Assembly (NCBI GenBank): GCA_911728435.2
Contig: OU452201.1
Coordinates: forward strand, 12,400,001-12,464,000
Length of the DNA: 64,000 nucleotides
DNA from: Apoderus coryli
Lineage: Eukaryota > Arthropoda > Insecta > Coleoptera > Attelabidae
Direction: 5' to 3'
The translations under genes and the position numbers were made by a program. Positions 11,970-23,630 of this stretch are shown one piece after another. Positions within the stretch are counted from its first letter, which is position 1; every line of letters starts with the position of its first letter. Below the pieces are notes generated by a model. That model saw nothing but the letters and a program-made list of their open reading frames with translations, made no database searches and was not told the origin of the DNA.

Positions 11970-13760
11970 TCAATTACATGCTATAAAATGGTAAAATGAT
12001 ATTTATTTGATTTTTTTTCACTTGAAATATTATAATAGGCATTTATAAAAGTTCTCCATACTAACCATAAATGAAATGATTTATTTTTTATTTTGATATT
12101 CCTTAAAATAGAAGGTTTGAAAACCTGTCATCAAATGAAACCAATTTTACCAGTTTTATTGTAGATATTGTGTTCCTGCCCAGCTGTAGTTAGTATTGGT
12201 TTAGAATAAATTATATTGGCAACGTTAATTGAAGTAGCTCTTCCAACAGTGCAGCAAGACTAAAACAAATCTCATCCAGCAAAATCAACGACTCCGTTAA
12301 GAATATTGACATGCTGGGTGCAACATAAATAGGTATGAGCCACAGTAAACCATGGTTTAGTTTCTGCATACGACGTGTTAAAATCTGGGCTCAAACTAAT
12401 GTTTTATTGTCAAAATTAAATTCATTAATCTCAATTACATAGGTAATTACGTATACGTTATAGAACGTATCTAGAAATCTTCTAAACTCGGTAAGCTAAT
12501 TAATTAAAAGGAAAAGTAAATAATACATTAAATTGATACTGTCCATAGCCGTTAGAAAAATGAGATTTAAAGTAAAAATTATAAAACTATATTAAGAGCA
12601 AGGCTGGTCTGTATAGAAATGTTTCACAGAAAATTTTGCTCGATTGAATACAATAAATTACATTCTCTTTGAACAATAAATTGAGTACGACACAAAGTAA
12701 TTTTACAGAATCCGCCAACTAGAAAGCACACATCCAAACGACTGAGTTTTTTGCTCAATATAGTGTGAATTAATGGGTATTGTTTAAAAATAAAAAATAA
12801 CATTTTAAACATTTTCTATTTTTGTAAATAAGGCCTGCGAAATTTTAATTAATTAAAATTTTCCTAAGTATACGATTGTATCGCATCCATTGGTTAATTA
12901 CTTAAAAAATTTGTGACTGTTATGTATCCAATCACTTAGTTTAAGTACTTTATTATACTTCTTCGGGCAGAAGTTGCGTTACAGTTTTTCCGAAAGGTCT
13001 AGAGATTTTGAAATAAAACGAGGCATTTGGGAGATTTGATGAAATGTCTTAAACATTCGAAATCCAGAATCAGACAGAAGTTGGGGAAAAGTATGGTTGC
13101 CTCGCAATTATTGCAATTAAAATATACATTTTTAATTCGATTCCGTTATTACTTGGCCACTGCGGTATTTGTAAATGATCAGAAACTTGATTTGCTTGCC
13201 GTTAGGATATATTAGTTTTAAATAGATTTTTTTTTTTGTAAATTTCGATGTGATTTGTAAATGCATAGTAGTAAAATATCATATTTTTGATTTTAAATAT
13301 TTTAGATAAATAAAAGGAATAGTACAAAATCCGAATATATTTGTTTTTATTACATGTTGAGGTGAAAATGAAAATACAACTTTGATAAAGTCAAACTACC
13401 CCTGTAACGTTTACAGTTTACGAAATATCAGTGATTGTCTTCTTGTCTTGAATTTGATTTAGTGTTAGAATTGATTATCTTAAGATTATCATTAAAGCCT
13501 TGTATCCACTAAAAATTATTATACCTCATCTAAAAGAATAATATTTTCTATAGAATAAGTTCCAACCGCTTTAAATAGAAGTGAAACTCCGGATTTAAAA
13601 ATGAATAAATACTACAAGATAATTTTAGCTCACAGGTTGAATTTTATTTACATAGAAACAAAAAATAAATATACAATAATAAATATAAAAATCTTGTAAC
13701 AATGGCAGCTGCTTTAGGTAAGGAATAAATAATATATCTATATGATGAATCTGTAGCGGC
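11970..13760. other. Intergenic between genes B and C, no gene recognised
   Basis: AT-rich. ORFs of about 60 codons near 12624-12812 (minus) and 13027-13215 (plus) lack motifs and splice context. The last part should contain the 3' UTR of gene C. Confidence 0.5.
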
Positions 13761-13764
13761 AGAT

Positions 13765-15690
13765 TTACCAATGACCATGATGACCGCCATGAGCCCATGT
13801 ATGTGTTGGACCCCATAAACCGGCGGCATGTACTTTCCCGGATGGTCCTACAATTGTAGCTGGAACAGTGTGTGGCCCTACAACGGCAACACCACCGTGG
13901 TGACCGTCCCATGCACCATGTCCCCATCCACCCCAATCAGCGCCGTACACAGCACCACCTAAAAATGATAAATATTAATTGTTATACCTAAGTCCAATTC
14001 CTAATGCCAATGAGGCAACATAAATCCCGGATCGATTGTGCTTTTTGGAGATTCGTTTTTAAAGTTTGAAAATTAAATCAGTTAGAATAATTGTTTTATA
14101 CCATATTTGTGATAAAACATATTTTCCTATTTTAGTTATTACGAATATTTATGACTATATGCCTAAATCAATTATAATACTCTTTAGTAATACCTTATTA
14201 GATTTTACTAGAATTCTCAGATTCCGGAAAACCATGTTTGAAATTATTGGAGGCAAGGAATTATAAAGGAATTTTACTTTAGATTTTATACACTAATAAT
14301 TTTATCATTCTATAATACGTAAGCATAATATTTTGCAATTATAATTAATATATTTTACATACAGGGTGTTTCAGAATAAATGCCAAACAGTTAAATGAGT
14401 ATTAAAAATAAAATTTAGGTTCAAAGTTAATCGTAAAGTAGATGGTGGAAAATATCAATTATAAAAAAATAACGAAAAGAAAACGTTGATAAAAATTAAT
14501 TTTAAAAAATGTCAGTTCCTTTTTGCTCGCTAAGACTTTTTGTACAAAACCAATTGTTTCAAATAAAAAATGAAATTTGGAGAAATATATATTGCAAAAA
14601 GACATGCCGTTTAGGAATCTATATTTTAAAAATGTTAGCAATCATATTTAGTTTTTTTTTATATAATATATATTAGAAAAAAAACTTATTTTTACAGTTA
14701 TACATGCGATGTTCCTAACGCTGAAGATTTTACCCGACGACGTTCAAATAAACCATGACAATTTTTTTCAACATAGAACATGTAATAAAATGGGTATACT
14801 GGACGCATTGTCAATACTTACCAGCTCCACCATGAAGACCTTCTCCGTGCCACTGGCTTTCATGAAGACCTTCTCCATGCCATTGTCCATCGTCTCCATG
14901 TCCTACAAATAATAACACCAAATAATCTTTAAAGAAATCAAAAAGTACAGAAAGTTTCCTTTCCCAAAAAAAAATTTTAAATGTTAAAAAATCTGAAATA
15001 ATTTATTTATTAATATTAATATCATAAGTAAATAAATAGCCTACCCCAAGCTCCATGACCGCCAGCCCATCCGCCATTTCCTACCCATGCTCCACCATGT
15101 CCAGCCCAAGCTCCATCATGACCATCCCAATCGCCACCAGTTGGTCCATGCCCGTCAGGTCCAATGGGACCATGCGGAGTAATTACCCCCGATGGACCTT
15201 TAAGGATGACATCATGAGGGGCGGCACTGGCAAGGGCAACTAGAGCCAAGGAAGCAACAACCTGTAATAAAATAAATTAATTGTTAGTGGTTGGAAACTA
15301 CAGCTAACAAAAGAGCAAATAATTCAGAATTCAACGTGAAAACTCTTTTACTATTTTAGTATCACCATATTATGTAATTTAAAAGATTGATATTGGAAAA
15401 TAATTTCTACCCTGACACGCTGCATGTGGCTGCTCACCCGAGTAAAAATAAAAATTAACTGGATGATGGCTAAATTGCCTAAGATGCAGAGGCCAATAAA
15501 AAAATAAAACTTTCTATGTTGAAAATATAAATATATTATTAATTTAAAATTATTAATCGCGCGTGACTCGCCGGTCAAACAAATACAAAATTATTTTTCA
15601 AAATATGAGCAACTTAAAATATTTTTATTTTAAAACTTCACAAAATATTGTTAGCACATTATTGTGCTTATTACTTACAAACACTTTCAT
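13765..15690 (-). CDS. Gene C: secreted Gly/Trp/His-rich cuticular-type protein, 167 aa
   Basis: Exons on the minus strand: 15679-15690 (MKVF), 15045-15261, 14822-14902 and 13765-13958, with phases 0,1,1. The signal peptide MKVFVVASLALVALASAA is followed by PHDV and GPSGVITPHGPIGPDG. Repeats of GAWAGHGGAW type come next, then the exon-3 pair QWHGEGLHE / QWHGEGLHG. The C-terminus has GPSGKVHAAGLWGPT and AHGGHHGHW. Exon 2 is 6 bases longer than in A/B. The donor of intron 2 is GTAGGC, weaker than the GTAAGT of its neighbours. It is a diverged paralogue of A, B and D with the same inferred cuticle role. Confidence 0.86.
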
Positions 15691-15729
15691 TTTTGGAGTA
15701 AATTCGTGTACTTAAGACAAGAAATGAAC

Positions 15730-15781
15730 TGATATTTGGCTAATAGTTCACCCCAGTATATATAGTTAATTTATTGACCTT
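15730..15781 (-). promoter_or_regulatory. Promoter of gene C
   Basis: Minus strand: AAGGTCA at 15775-15781, TATATATA at 15757-15764, initiator TCAGT with A at 15730. Confidence 0.74.
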
Positions 15782-16612
15782 CGTTACAAATTTTGTATAT
15801 TATTATATTACACTCTTTTGTACAGAGGAAATAAACTAGATATAGATTGGTTACCTCGTTAAAATGTATTATAATAAGATAATTTGTAAAAAACAAGACG
15901 CTATTTAAAATTTAGTGTTTAGATTGAAATAAAATTAGTAGGTACCTACTTACTGAAATATTGGAAACATAGACTACACAGTAACTCGTCAACTGAAATA
16001 GATTTTTTTGGCAAAAACACGTCGATTTTTGTTTTTGAGGGGCACCTTTCAAAACTATTGTCGGTTGAATTTTGTGTTCCATCCCTTCTCCCCCAGCCAC
16101 CCACATTTTATAGTTTCAAATATCATCCTCTGTCTTGTGACACGTCAATTTAAGCAGCTTAAAATCTTTTGTCCGGTATACCAAGAATAAATGAAATCGT
16201 TCGATCCGTTTCTGAGATAAAAGAATGAAAAGCATAGTAAACAACAAAAAATAGGTATATAAAACATTGGTACGAGTACATAAGTGAAATCATTTTGTTC
16301 AGAGGACAGCAGCAGTTTTCACCCCTAGACAACTCTGCTAAAAAAATCTACATTAAAATACGTAACCGACTTTTTGTTGATCATTGATCGCTGCTATCAG
16401 AGCAAACGCACGAGGTTCGTTCACACAACCGACTCGCCGTCAATTTTGAGGTTGAAGTTTTTGATTTTTTTACACTTTCATCAGAGAGAGAGAAAAGTTT
16501 ATTTTACAAGAATATTGAACTGGAGTGATGTTTGTTTAGGGACTATTAGATCCTTTTTCATTTATGGTGTTATTGTTCGATTATCTTAACACTTGTTTTT
16601 ATTATTTTTTAG

Positions 16613-16955
16613 CAAGCGAACATGGATTTATGGTTATCTACGAGATCTGAAGAAATTCCTCGAGGAGCATGTTTTTACTGTGTGTTGCATAGTATGTAAG
16701 ACTGTGCTGGAAATAAGGGATCGTCATGTTTTAAGAATCCATAAAATAGTCGTCTTTAGACCCAAAGCTAGTTTGACTGTGTATGCATTGTGTGAAGAAG
16801 AGACTAAATTAAAAAATTATGAAGAATTTATTAAAAAAACATCTCGGAAAATATCACCAGGTAAGCATTGAATTAATAACTTACCTATATTTTAGTAGTC
16901 CAAAATTAAGTTGTAATATTGTATATTTTTAGGATATAAACGCAAGGACAGATAA
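16613..16955 (+). CDS. Candidate 3' end of an unrecognised short gene with CxxC...HxxxxH
   Basis: An exon at 16613-16860 lies between a polypyrimidine-AG acceptor (TATTTTTTAG) and a strong donor GTAAGC. The frame continues across an intron into 16933-16955 (acceptor TTTTTAG) and stops at TAA 16953-16955. AATAAA follows at 17097-17102. The reading frame contains CIVC, then HVLRIH nine residues later, a C2H2-like spacing, followed by a Lys/Glu-rich stretch. The upstream coding exon is not found. In another frame the exon starts with ATG and reads only 25 codons (MDLWLSTRSEEIPRGACFYC...). It could be a decayed transposon gene. I do not recognise the family. Confidence 0.3.
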
Positions 16956-17104
16956 ATCTGGAGGAAGAATTTGCTACTCACGAAATACAAGTAAACATAG
17001 TCGGTTGTATATTTTAGTGTAGTCTGTAAAAATACTGGCTGACAGCGGAAGTGGTTCAGTGTGTGCTAGTGGAGAAAATTGAGTTTCTATTTTTTGAATA
17101 AAGT

Positions 17105-18470
17105 AGTTAACTTATTGGAAACATTGAAAATAATACAATAATAATAATTATTATTAAAATTGTTTCGTTACGCAGGTCATATATTTTTGATTATATTATA
17201 TCATGTCGGGGAAGTTTTGGGGCGACACAACCGATTTTTTATTATAACTCTAAAAGTGTTCCATGTTTTATTTTTAGCATTTTCAATCTACGCCCTTGAC
17301 TTCTATTTTTATTTAATTATCTAATTATAATTATGGCAATAATATTTTACTATATTGTATATTACATCAGCTTATTTGCAATTTTATGAATGAATAGTCA
17401 AAAGAAATATGTTAGTAATATCACAAGATAATCTGATAATATAAATTATTCCAGTCTTAAACCGCGCCGTCCAAATTGACTGGTGGTTCATGCTTGAAAA
17501 GATTGGCTCTGGTTTAGCTTGTCAATCAAAGCATGCCTTCCAAAAACCCATACAATCTCACAGCGCGCCTAGGTTCCTAGTGTAGATTCGCACAAGCCTG
17601 ACGAATCAGGTTTTGATCTTTTCAGTATGGTTGTATTTATTTATTTCAACTTCTTGTAATTTTACTTTCCCGCACAGGGAAAGTGTTGTGAACGCGCTAA
17701 AAAAAATTTTAAAAATTTAAAGACGGATATAACCATTTTGAAGTTAACTATGAACAAACACATATTTATTATGGCAGGTAATTTTCAGTTACTGAAAATT
17801 TTATTATCTGGCCTGAAGACGGCCTCCGAACTTGACCTAATTCTAGCAAAAAACTTCATTTCAATTAATATATTATGTTGGAAAATCCAGACATTACTGA
17901 AAGACACTACGATGTGAATCTATATTGGGATCAATGGAGACACATAAATACTGAGATACTCGCGTTCTTCTTTGATTCGTGTGAAGTTTATGGACAATTT
18001 ACATAAATTAAAGATGTTAAGTACTGTAATATGATGAAAAAGCTGCTAAATATTGCCAAAAATTTGTGTTGAGTCACTTCATGCAACTTTATTGCTATTT
18101 TGTGGTGAAGTTGACTGCAAGCTGTAAGTTGACCCACATGTACATTTTTGGCTACTATAAATAGATTAACTCCCGCTGTCCTGAGTCTTCCAGTCGGCTT
18201 TATTTATTTGTCCAAATATCGAAGATACAAATGTTATTCCGCTGTGTAATATTAAAAAAATATTAGATGACCCCGTAATGTGCTGACTGAAAATTAAATA
18301 TACAATCGGCTAACGGATGCTAAAGAAAAGATTAGTAACATTAATTTTGTATAATGAATTACTGTATCACTTCATAATTTTAATAGCAAGTACTTTTTTT
18401 TTTAGACTGAAGATTTCCGGGGAATTATTTCTTAGAGTTATAGAATGTCCATATAATTGTTGTGTAAATA
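17105..18470. other. Intergenic, no gene recognised
   Basis: AT-rich. A small palindrome TTTCCCGCACAGGGAAA lies near 17666-17682, and a degenerate CTGAAGACGGCC...GAAC motif, reminiscent of the hammerhead-like repeats, near 17812-17835. No coding region was found. Confidence 0.45.
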
Positions 18471-18675
18471 AATTTTTTGTACGATCGACCTTTTTTGATT
18501 GTTTACCGTGTCTGTCTTTATGACAGTAAGTGACATTTACTGGCTGACAACCCAAACACGACGGTAAGTAATTCACTTACCGTTCAGAGAACGGTAAGTA
18601 AATTCACGACGGTATGTCATTGCCCATTTATGCTGACGTCATTATTTTGATTTTTAAATTGTATATTAAACGGCA

Positions 18676-18780
18676 TTAGGTATGAACTTTTATAAGCATT
18701 TTCATACCGTTCTCTGGAATTATAGCGGCTATTCCAACATTCCATGCTTCATCAAGAGATTCACATTCAAAGTCACTCAT
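18676..18780 (-). pseudogene. Short ORF like the N-terminus of a tyrosine-recombinase (Crypton-like) protein, copy 1
   Basis: ATG to TAA, 34 codons on the minus strand. It contains DEAWNVGIAAIIPEN, which resembles the EAW....LLPENS segment at the start of Crypton-like or phage-integrase-type recombinases known from insects. The frame ends soon after, and no catalytic region follows, so only the start of such a gene is present. The family is recalled from pattern, not searched. Confidence 0.4.
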
Positions 18781-19326
18781 TTTCAATAATAATACTTATT
18801 TAAATAAGTTTTGACAAATACATGACATAAAAAATACGATAACAATCATAACAATAACAATTAGTTCCATGACAACGTTCAACTGCAACTTTGTAGAGGG
18901 TATTCAGCTAACCTGAATTTGTATTTAATTGAAAATATTAATTATTAAAAATAATAAAATTGCAATTTCAGCTATTTCGATCGTACAAAAAATAGTATAA
19001 GCATCTCAAACAGTAAGTAGTTTACCGATCTCCTCCAATTTTGGCGACTTCGCTTCGCTCAGTCGCCAAACATTGTCGTCGATCGGTAAACTACACTTAC
19101 TGTTCTCAATACTTAATATACTATTTTTTGTACGACCGACCTTTTTTGATTGTTTACCGTGTCTGTCTTTATGACAGTAAGTGACATTTACTGGCTGACA
19201 ACCCAAACACGACGGTAAGTAATTCACTTACCGTTCAGAGAACGGTAAGTAAATTCACGACGGTATATCATTGCGCATTTATGCTGACGTCATTATTTTG
19301 ATTTTTAAATTGTATATTAAACGGCA

Positions 19327-19431
19327 TTAGGTATGAACTTTTATAAGCATTTTCATACCGTTCTCTGGAATTATAGCGGCTATTCCAACATTCCATGCTT
19401 CATCAAGAGATTCACATTCAAAGTCACTCAT
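19327..19431 (-). pseudogene. Short Crypton-like ORF start, copy 2
   Basis: Same 34 codons as copy 1, 651 bases away, within the second tandem unit. Confidence 0.4.
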
Positions 19432-20280
19432 TTTCAATAATAATACTTATTTAAATAAGTTTTGACAAATACATGACATAAAAAATACGATAACAATCAT
19501 AACAATAACAATTAGTTCCATGACAACGTTCAACTGCAACTTTGTAGAGGGTATTCAGCTAACCTGAATTTGTATTTAATTGAAAATATTAATTATTAAA
19601 AATAATAAAATTGCAATTTCAGCTATTTCGATCGTACAAAAAATAGTATAAGCATCTCAAACAGTAAGTAGTTTACCGATCTCCTCCAATTTTGGCGACT
19701 TCGCTTCGCTCAGTCGCCAAACATTGTCGTCGATCGGTAAACTACACTTACTGTTCTCAATAATTAATATACTATTGAGTTTTGGTCGTTTTGTCAAGAT
19801 TAAATAATAAAATTAAATATTATTCTTCAGAAAACCAACCGTTCTACAATGATTGACTATTGATTATATGGTTAGCTTATAGCTCTAAGTATAGAAAATA
19901 AAAGTTTGCAAATAAAATGGAAACCATTTTTCACTTTTTTATTATTTATACAAATATCAGCTCATTGCTTTCAAATTAGACTCTGCTTGTCTCAGACCTT
20001 GTAGACGAAACTAAAGCTAAAAAGAAATTTTTAGACTTATATTTAAAGCGATTAAATAATTTAGAGGTATTAATTTAAAATAAATAAAAGTTAAATATAT
20101 CTTGCAGTGTAAACTTTATTTACATTATATTATACATAAATACATTAAAACGAAACATAAATATACAAAAATAAATATACAAAATGTGTATAACCACATA
20201 AACATAAGATCAAAACAATGGCAGTTGCTATAGGGAGGAAATTAATAATCTATCCAGGAGATGAGGTTGTAGTTGCAGTT

Positions 20281-21646
20281 TTACCAGTGACCATGATGAC
20301 CACCATGAGACCATGTATGTGTTGGTCCCCATAAACCGGCAGCATATACTTTACCGGCTGGTCCTACAACTGTAGCTGGAACTGTGTGTGGTCCTACAAT
20401 GGCAACACCACCGTGATGACCGTCCCATCCACCATGTCCCCAACCAGCACCGTAGACAGCAGCACCTAAAATGCCTCAAATATTATTTTTTCTACAACTA
20501 ACTGTCAAATCTCAGATCATGACCAGCATATTTAGTTGGCTTAGAAAAAGATGATGTTTGTTGCTTACTAAATGAATATAACTTTAGATAGAAGAATCAA
20601 TAGGCATATAATGAGGTAATATCAAAAAGCAAAACTTACCAGCTCCACCGTGAAGACCTTCTCCGTGCCATTGGCTTTCATGGAGACCTTCTCCATGCCA
20701 TTGGCCATCATCTCCATGTCCTACACAAGCCAAAAATTATTTTTGGGAAAAATGTATTGACAAGGAATATATAATTTAATTTTGTGCAAATCTTAATTCA
20801 AGGAAATTAATATAGAAATAAGCAACATGGTTCAAGGAAAATGAGCTAATAATACTTGTGCATATCTTTACAGATATATTAGATTATTCCGAATAAAAGA
20901 GAAAAAAGTTATAATTTAAAGCTATTTCGGGTCTGACTTTCATTTGTGCTTCCCTAAATATATATGTAAACGTTTTTTGGTAAAACATTACAAGTCAACT
21001 TTCAAAAAATTATTGTATTAGCATTCAATAAGTTTTGGCACCCAAAATAATTGAAAAATATAGTCAAAAATATTATTACTAGCGTTAGATTGACAGATAA
21101 TATATCAATAGTGATGAATAGCAAAGCGTTATAGATAAATACACTGACATACCCCATGATAAATTAACTTACCCCAAGCGCCATTACCGCCAGCCCATCC
21201 ACCATGTCCTGCCCATGCTCCACCATGTCCAGCCCAAGCACCATCATGACCATCCCAATCGCCACCAGTTGGTCCATGTCCATCAGGTCCAATGGGACCA
21301 TGTGGAGTGATTATTCCTGATGGGCCTTTGAGAATAACATCATGAGGGGCGGCGCTGGCAAGGGCAGCAAGAGCTAAGGAAGCAACAATCTGTAACAAAA
21401 CAAATCCCTGTGAACAAATCTCATACTGATGTAAAATTTGTAAAGAAATCGGCTATTACAATTATTACTAAAAATAAGGAAATAGAACGAATTGTCAGAA
21501 ATAGGCCACAAATAAGCTGAAAGGGAACCTAAGTGAACTAATTATTATAAAAAAAGTTAATTTGTTATTAAATTTAACAAAAGTTAGAATAAAAAATATG
21601 TTTCTATCAGAATTAATTTGTGGATTTTGCTTACCAACACTTTCAT
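20281..21646 (-). CDS. Gene D: secreted Gly/Trp/His-rich cuticular-type protein, 164 aa
   Basis: Exons on the minus strand: 21635-21646 (MKVL), 21173-21389, 20640-20720 and 20281-20465, with phases 0,1,1. The signal peptide MKVLIVASLALAALASAA is followed by PHDV and GPSGIITPHGPIGPDG. Three GxW repeats of GAWAGHGG type follow, then exon-3 repeats QWHGEGLHE / QWHGEGLHG. The end has GPAGKVYAAGLWGPT and SHGGHHGHW. Exon 4 lacks three codons (one Trp-Gly-Gly unit) found in A-C, a repeat-slippage type change. It is closest to gene C in its signal peptide and exon-2 length. Confidence 0.86.
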
Positions 21647-21697
21647 TTTTGGAATAAAATAGTTTCGTACTACTTATGTTTAAATCAAGAAGTGAAC

Positions 21698-21749
21698 TGA
21701 TATTTGGTTAATGGTTCACCCTAGTATATATAGTTAATTTCTTGACCTT
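21698..21749 (-). promoter_or_regulatory. Promoter of gene D
   Basis: Minus strand: AAGGTCA at 21743-21749, TATATATA at 21725-21732, initiator TCAGT with A at 21698. Confidence 0.74.
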
Positions 21750-21759
21750 CGCGACAAAG

Positions 21760-22740
21760 TTTGCATATTACTATACTCCAGTAGACAGAAAAAATCAACT
21801 AATATAGAATTGTTATCTTATAAATTATTTTTTTGTTTGATGGAATTCTATTTCTACACTTTAATTAGGGATAAATAATTATTTAATAGTCAAATTTCAT
21901 TTTTTATTCAGAAAAATATTAATTTATCTGAAAATTCTCGATCTATATAGAACTGTTGAGATATGTAGGTAAATTAGGCATTTCTTCAAATCGATTTGCT
22001 TTTTATACATCACACATACATTTTTTGTTACTCATTTTATTAACTTTATCAGTCCCCGCCAATGCCTTATGTTTTCATTGAATTATCTAATAATTATTGT
22101 ATAAATTGTTGTACTATATCATATTACATCAGCTTTGTCTCTTTAAATCTCTTATTTGCATTTTTATGAATGCCATATATTTATACTGAACTACCAAATC
22201 TAGCAAAAACTTGTTTAAAATACAAAATTATTTCTCTCTGAGTCAAAATTGAGTTTCGTTCATACAGGAAGTTTGTTGTTTGGTACGTTCTTCTATACAA
22301 TTTGGATAAATTTTATTACATTTTTAGTCTGTGTGCATATTTTCGCTTTTATTCTGGATTTTGTAATGCCTTGATGCCCTAAGTATAAAGGAGATGGTAC
22401 CACAATCCTGATAAATTTTAAAACACAATTTTTGGTAAATGAGAATTTATTTCGAAACTAAACTGCGGTAGTAAGATAATAACTCATTAGGGTAGTTTAT
22501 TTATTTTTATTGATTAATTGAAGTTTGTTGCAAATAAAATATCTACTTTGTTCGTATGCAATTTCACATAAAACAGAATAACTTTTATAAGCAAATCTTT
22601 TATTATTAAATTAAGATATGATACTTCTCAGAGTCAGTGTTATTGAGTGATTTCTACTTAAAGCATATTATCAATTCTTTTCTTTCCAGGAATGTATTTT
22701 ATAGAATACCTAATCATACTTCTTTAGTCTAATCCTAAAT
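21760..22740. other. Intergenic, no gene recognised
   Basis: AT-rich sequence without a convincing ORF, inverted repeat or transposon end. Confidence 0.5.
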
Positions 22741-22751
22741 CCTTGTAATAT

Positions 22752-23190
22752 TGGAGTTAAATCATCTAAATACTTGGATGCTGCAATTTGATTCTGGGAT
22801 CTGTGTGAGTGATATTATCCAAACCTACATTATACTCTGCAAATGTATTGCAGGCCCACGTTACCGCCAGACCATCTTTTGCAATTTGTGCATAACAAAC
22901 ACTGTTCAGTTTCTGAGACGTATGCAAATGCAATGATGTGTCGCTTACCATTTTTCCCCTGGATTAATGTAACCTTATAATAGTTATGGATTGAGTTGGA
23001 TCATAATGAGCCAAGCACGGTGAACTTTTAATAAACCAATAGTTTCTTTAAATGCTTCAATCCTTTTCGTATATATTAAAATATCGATATGTGTCCTTCT
23101 TAAAATGATTTTATAATTTTGCATTATTTGGCATCGATGACCGAACGCTTGGAGACCACCGTCCGAAGCGATGCTGATACCCAAATATTT
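22752..23190 (-). pseudogene. Ty3-type retroelement pol remnant (end of RT, start of RNase H)
   Basis: On the minus strand one frame gives FKETIGLL then, after a frame change, AHYDPTQSITI, the RT-to-RNase H boundary of Ty3/gypsy pol. Further on, YAQIAKDGLAVTWACNTFAEY matches the RNase H stretch normally written YAQIEKEALAVTWACEKF. Several frameshifts and stops separate the pieces. No LTRs, gag or integrase were seen. It is a short, inactive relic of either a Ty3 retrotransposon or an errantivirus-like element. Confidence 0.7.
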
Positions 23191-23385
23191 TGGGTGATTC
23201 TAACAGAAGGATAAATGGTCTCCTTCTAGCGTTTTGTGTTTACACTATTTTCATTTCATTTCGATTTTTAGAGCTGCTGTTACCTATACGTTGGATTTGA
23301 TCGGCCTCTTTATGGTAGGACATTACAATGTGTATGTAGATGGTACTAGTTTACGTATATCTACTATTGTATATATCATTGTGAT

Positions 23386-23630
23386 TAAATGCAGGCCGAT
23401 ATTGTAGAGGGGCAACGACTATGGGACCCTGACGAGCTCATAATAAGAGCGAAACGAATTCGTCAGTATCTGTCGACCCATACCTCGGTCTGGTTCTACT
23501 GAATTAGACTGAGGCCCTGCTAAATTAAACAAAATCCTTTGTGTAGGTAAAACCAGACATTTTGTCCGCTATGCCACGAAATTATTTTTCATTTATATTT
23601 ACGGACACAATATCATTTTATAATAAGCTA
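23386..23630 (+). repeat. Hammerhead-bearing interspersed repeat, copy 1
   Basis: It shares CCGATATTGTAGA, GGCAACGACTATGG and the ribozyme block with 46735-46903 (opposite strand). It shares TGTCCGCTATGCCAC.AAATTATTTTT near 23568-23590 with 46774-46797 (inverted), and in partial copies with 39078-39105 and 47337-47362. A GACCCTGCTAA block is shared with 49068-49080. No ORF was found. The layout (ribozyme followed by a common 3' block) recalls retrozymes or Penelope-derived repeats. Confidence 0.6.
23420..23482 (+). ncRNA. Hammerhead ribozyme, complete core
   Basis: Core CTGACGA (23429-23435, fits CUGANGA). Stem II is GCTC (36-39) and GAGC (47-50) closing a 7-base loop. GAAA follows directly at 51-54. 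Stem III is ACG / CGT with loop AATT (54-63), then cleavage triplet GTC (62-64). The outer part of stem I is TATGGG (20-25) with CCCATA (77-82). Inner stem I has pairs C-G and A-T with one mismatch next to the core. All catalytic positions are consensus. Cleavage is predicted after 23464. Confidence 0.75.

Larger units (their letters stand above)
18476..19775. repeat. Two tandem copies of a 651-bp unit with inverted repeats and a Crypton-like ORF start
   Basis: Bases from about 18480 recur 651 bases later (for example CGACCTTTTTTGATTG at 18484 and 19135) with only a few substitutions seen. Within each copy TTTTTTGTACGA(T/C)CGA near the start is inverted as TCGATCGTACAAAAAA about 500 bases on (18974-18990 and 19625-19641). 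After it comes a nested hairpin: outer arms GTAGTTTACCGATC / GATCGGTAAACTAC and an inner GGCGACT / AGTCGCC loop. Each copy also has a CRE-like TGACGTCA. The unit is non-autonomous or truncated. Confidence 0.75.

Noticed and set aside
13765..15261. Glycine-rich antimicrobial peptide as alternative for genes A-D
   Set aside because: Proteins are much longer than typical peptides, with low net charge, conserved end modules and a large co-oriented cluster, which fits cuticle better. Not fully excluded.
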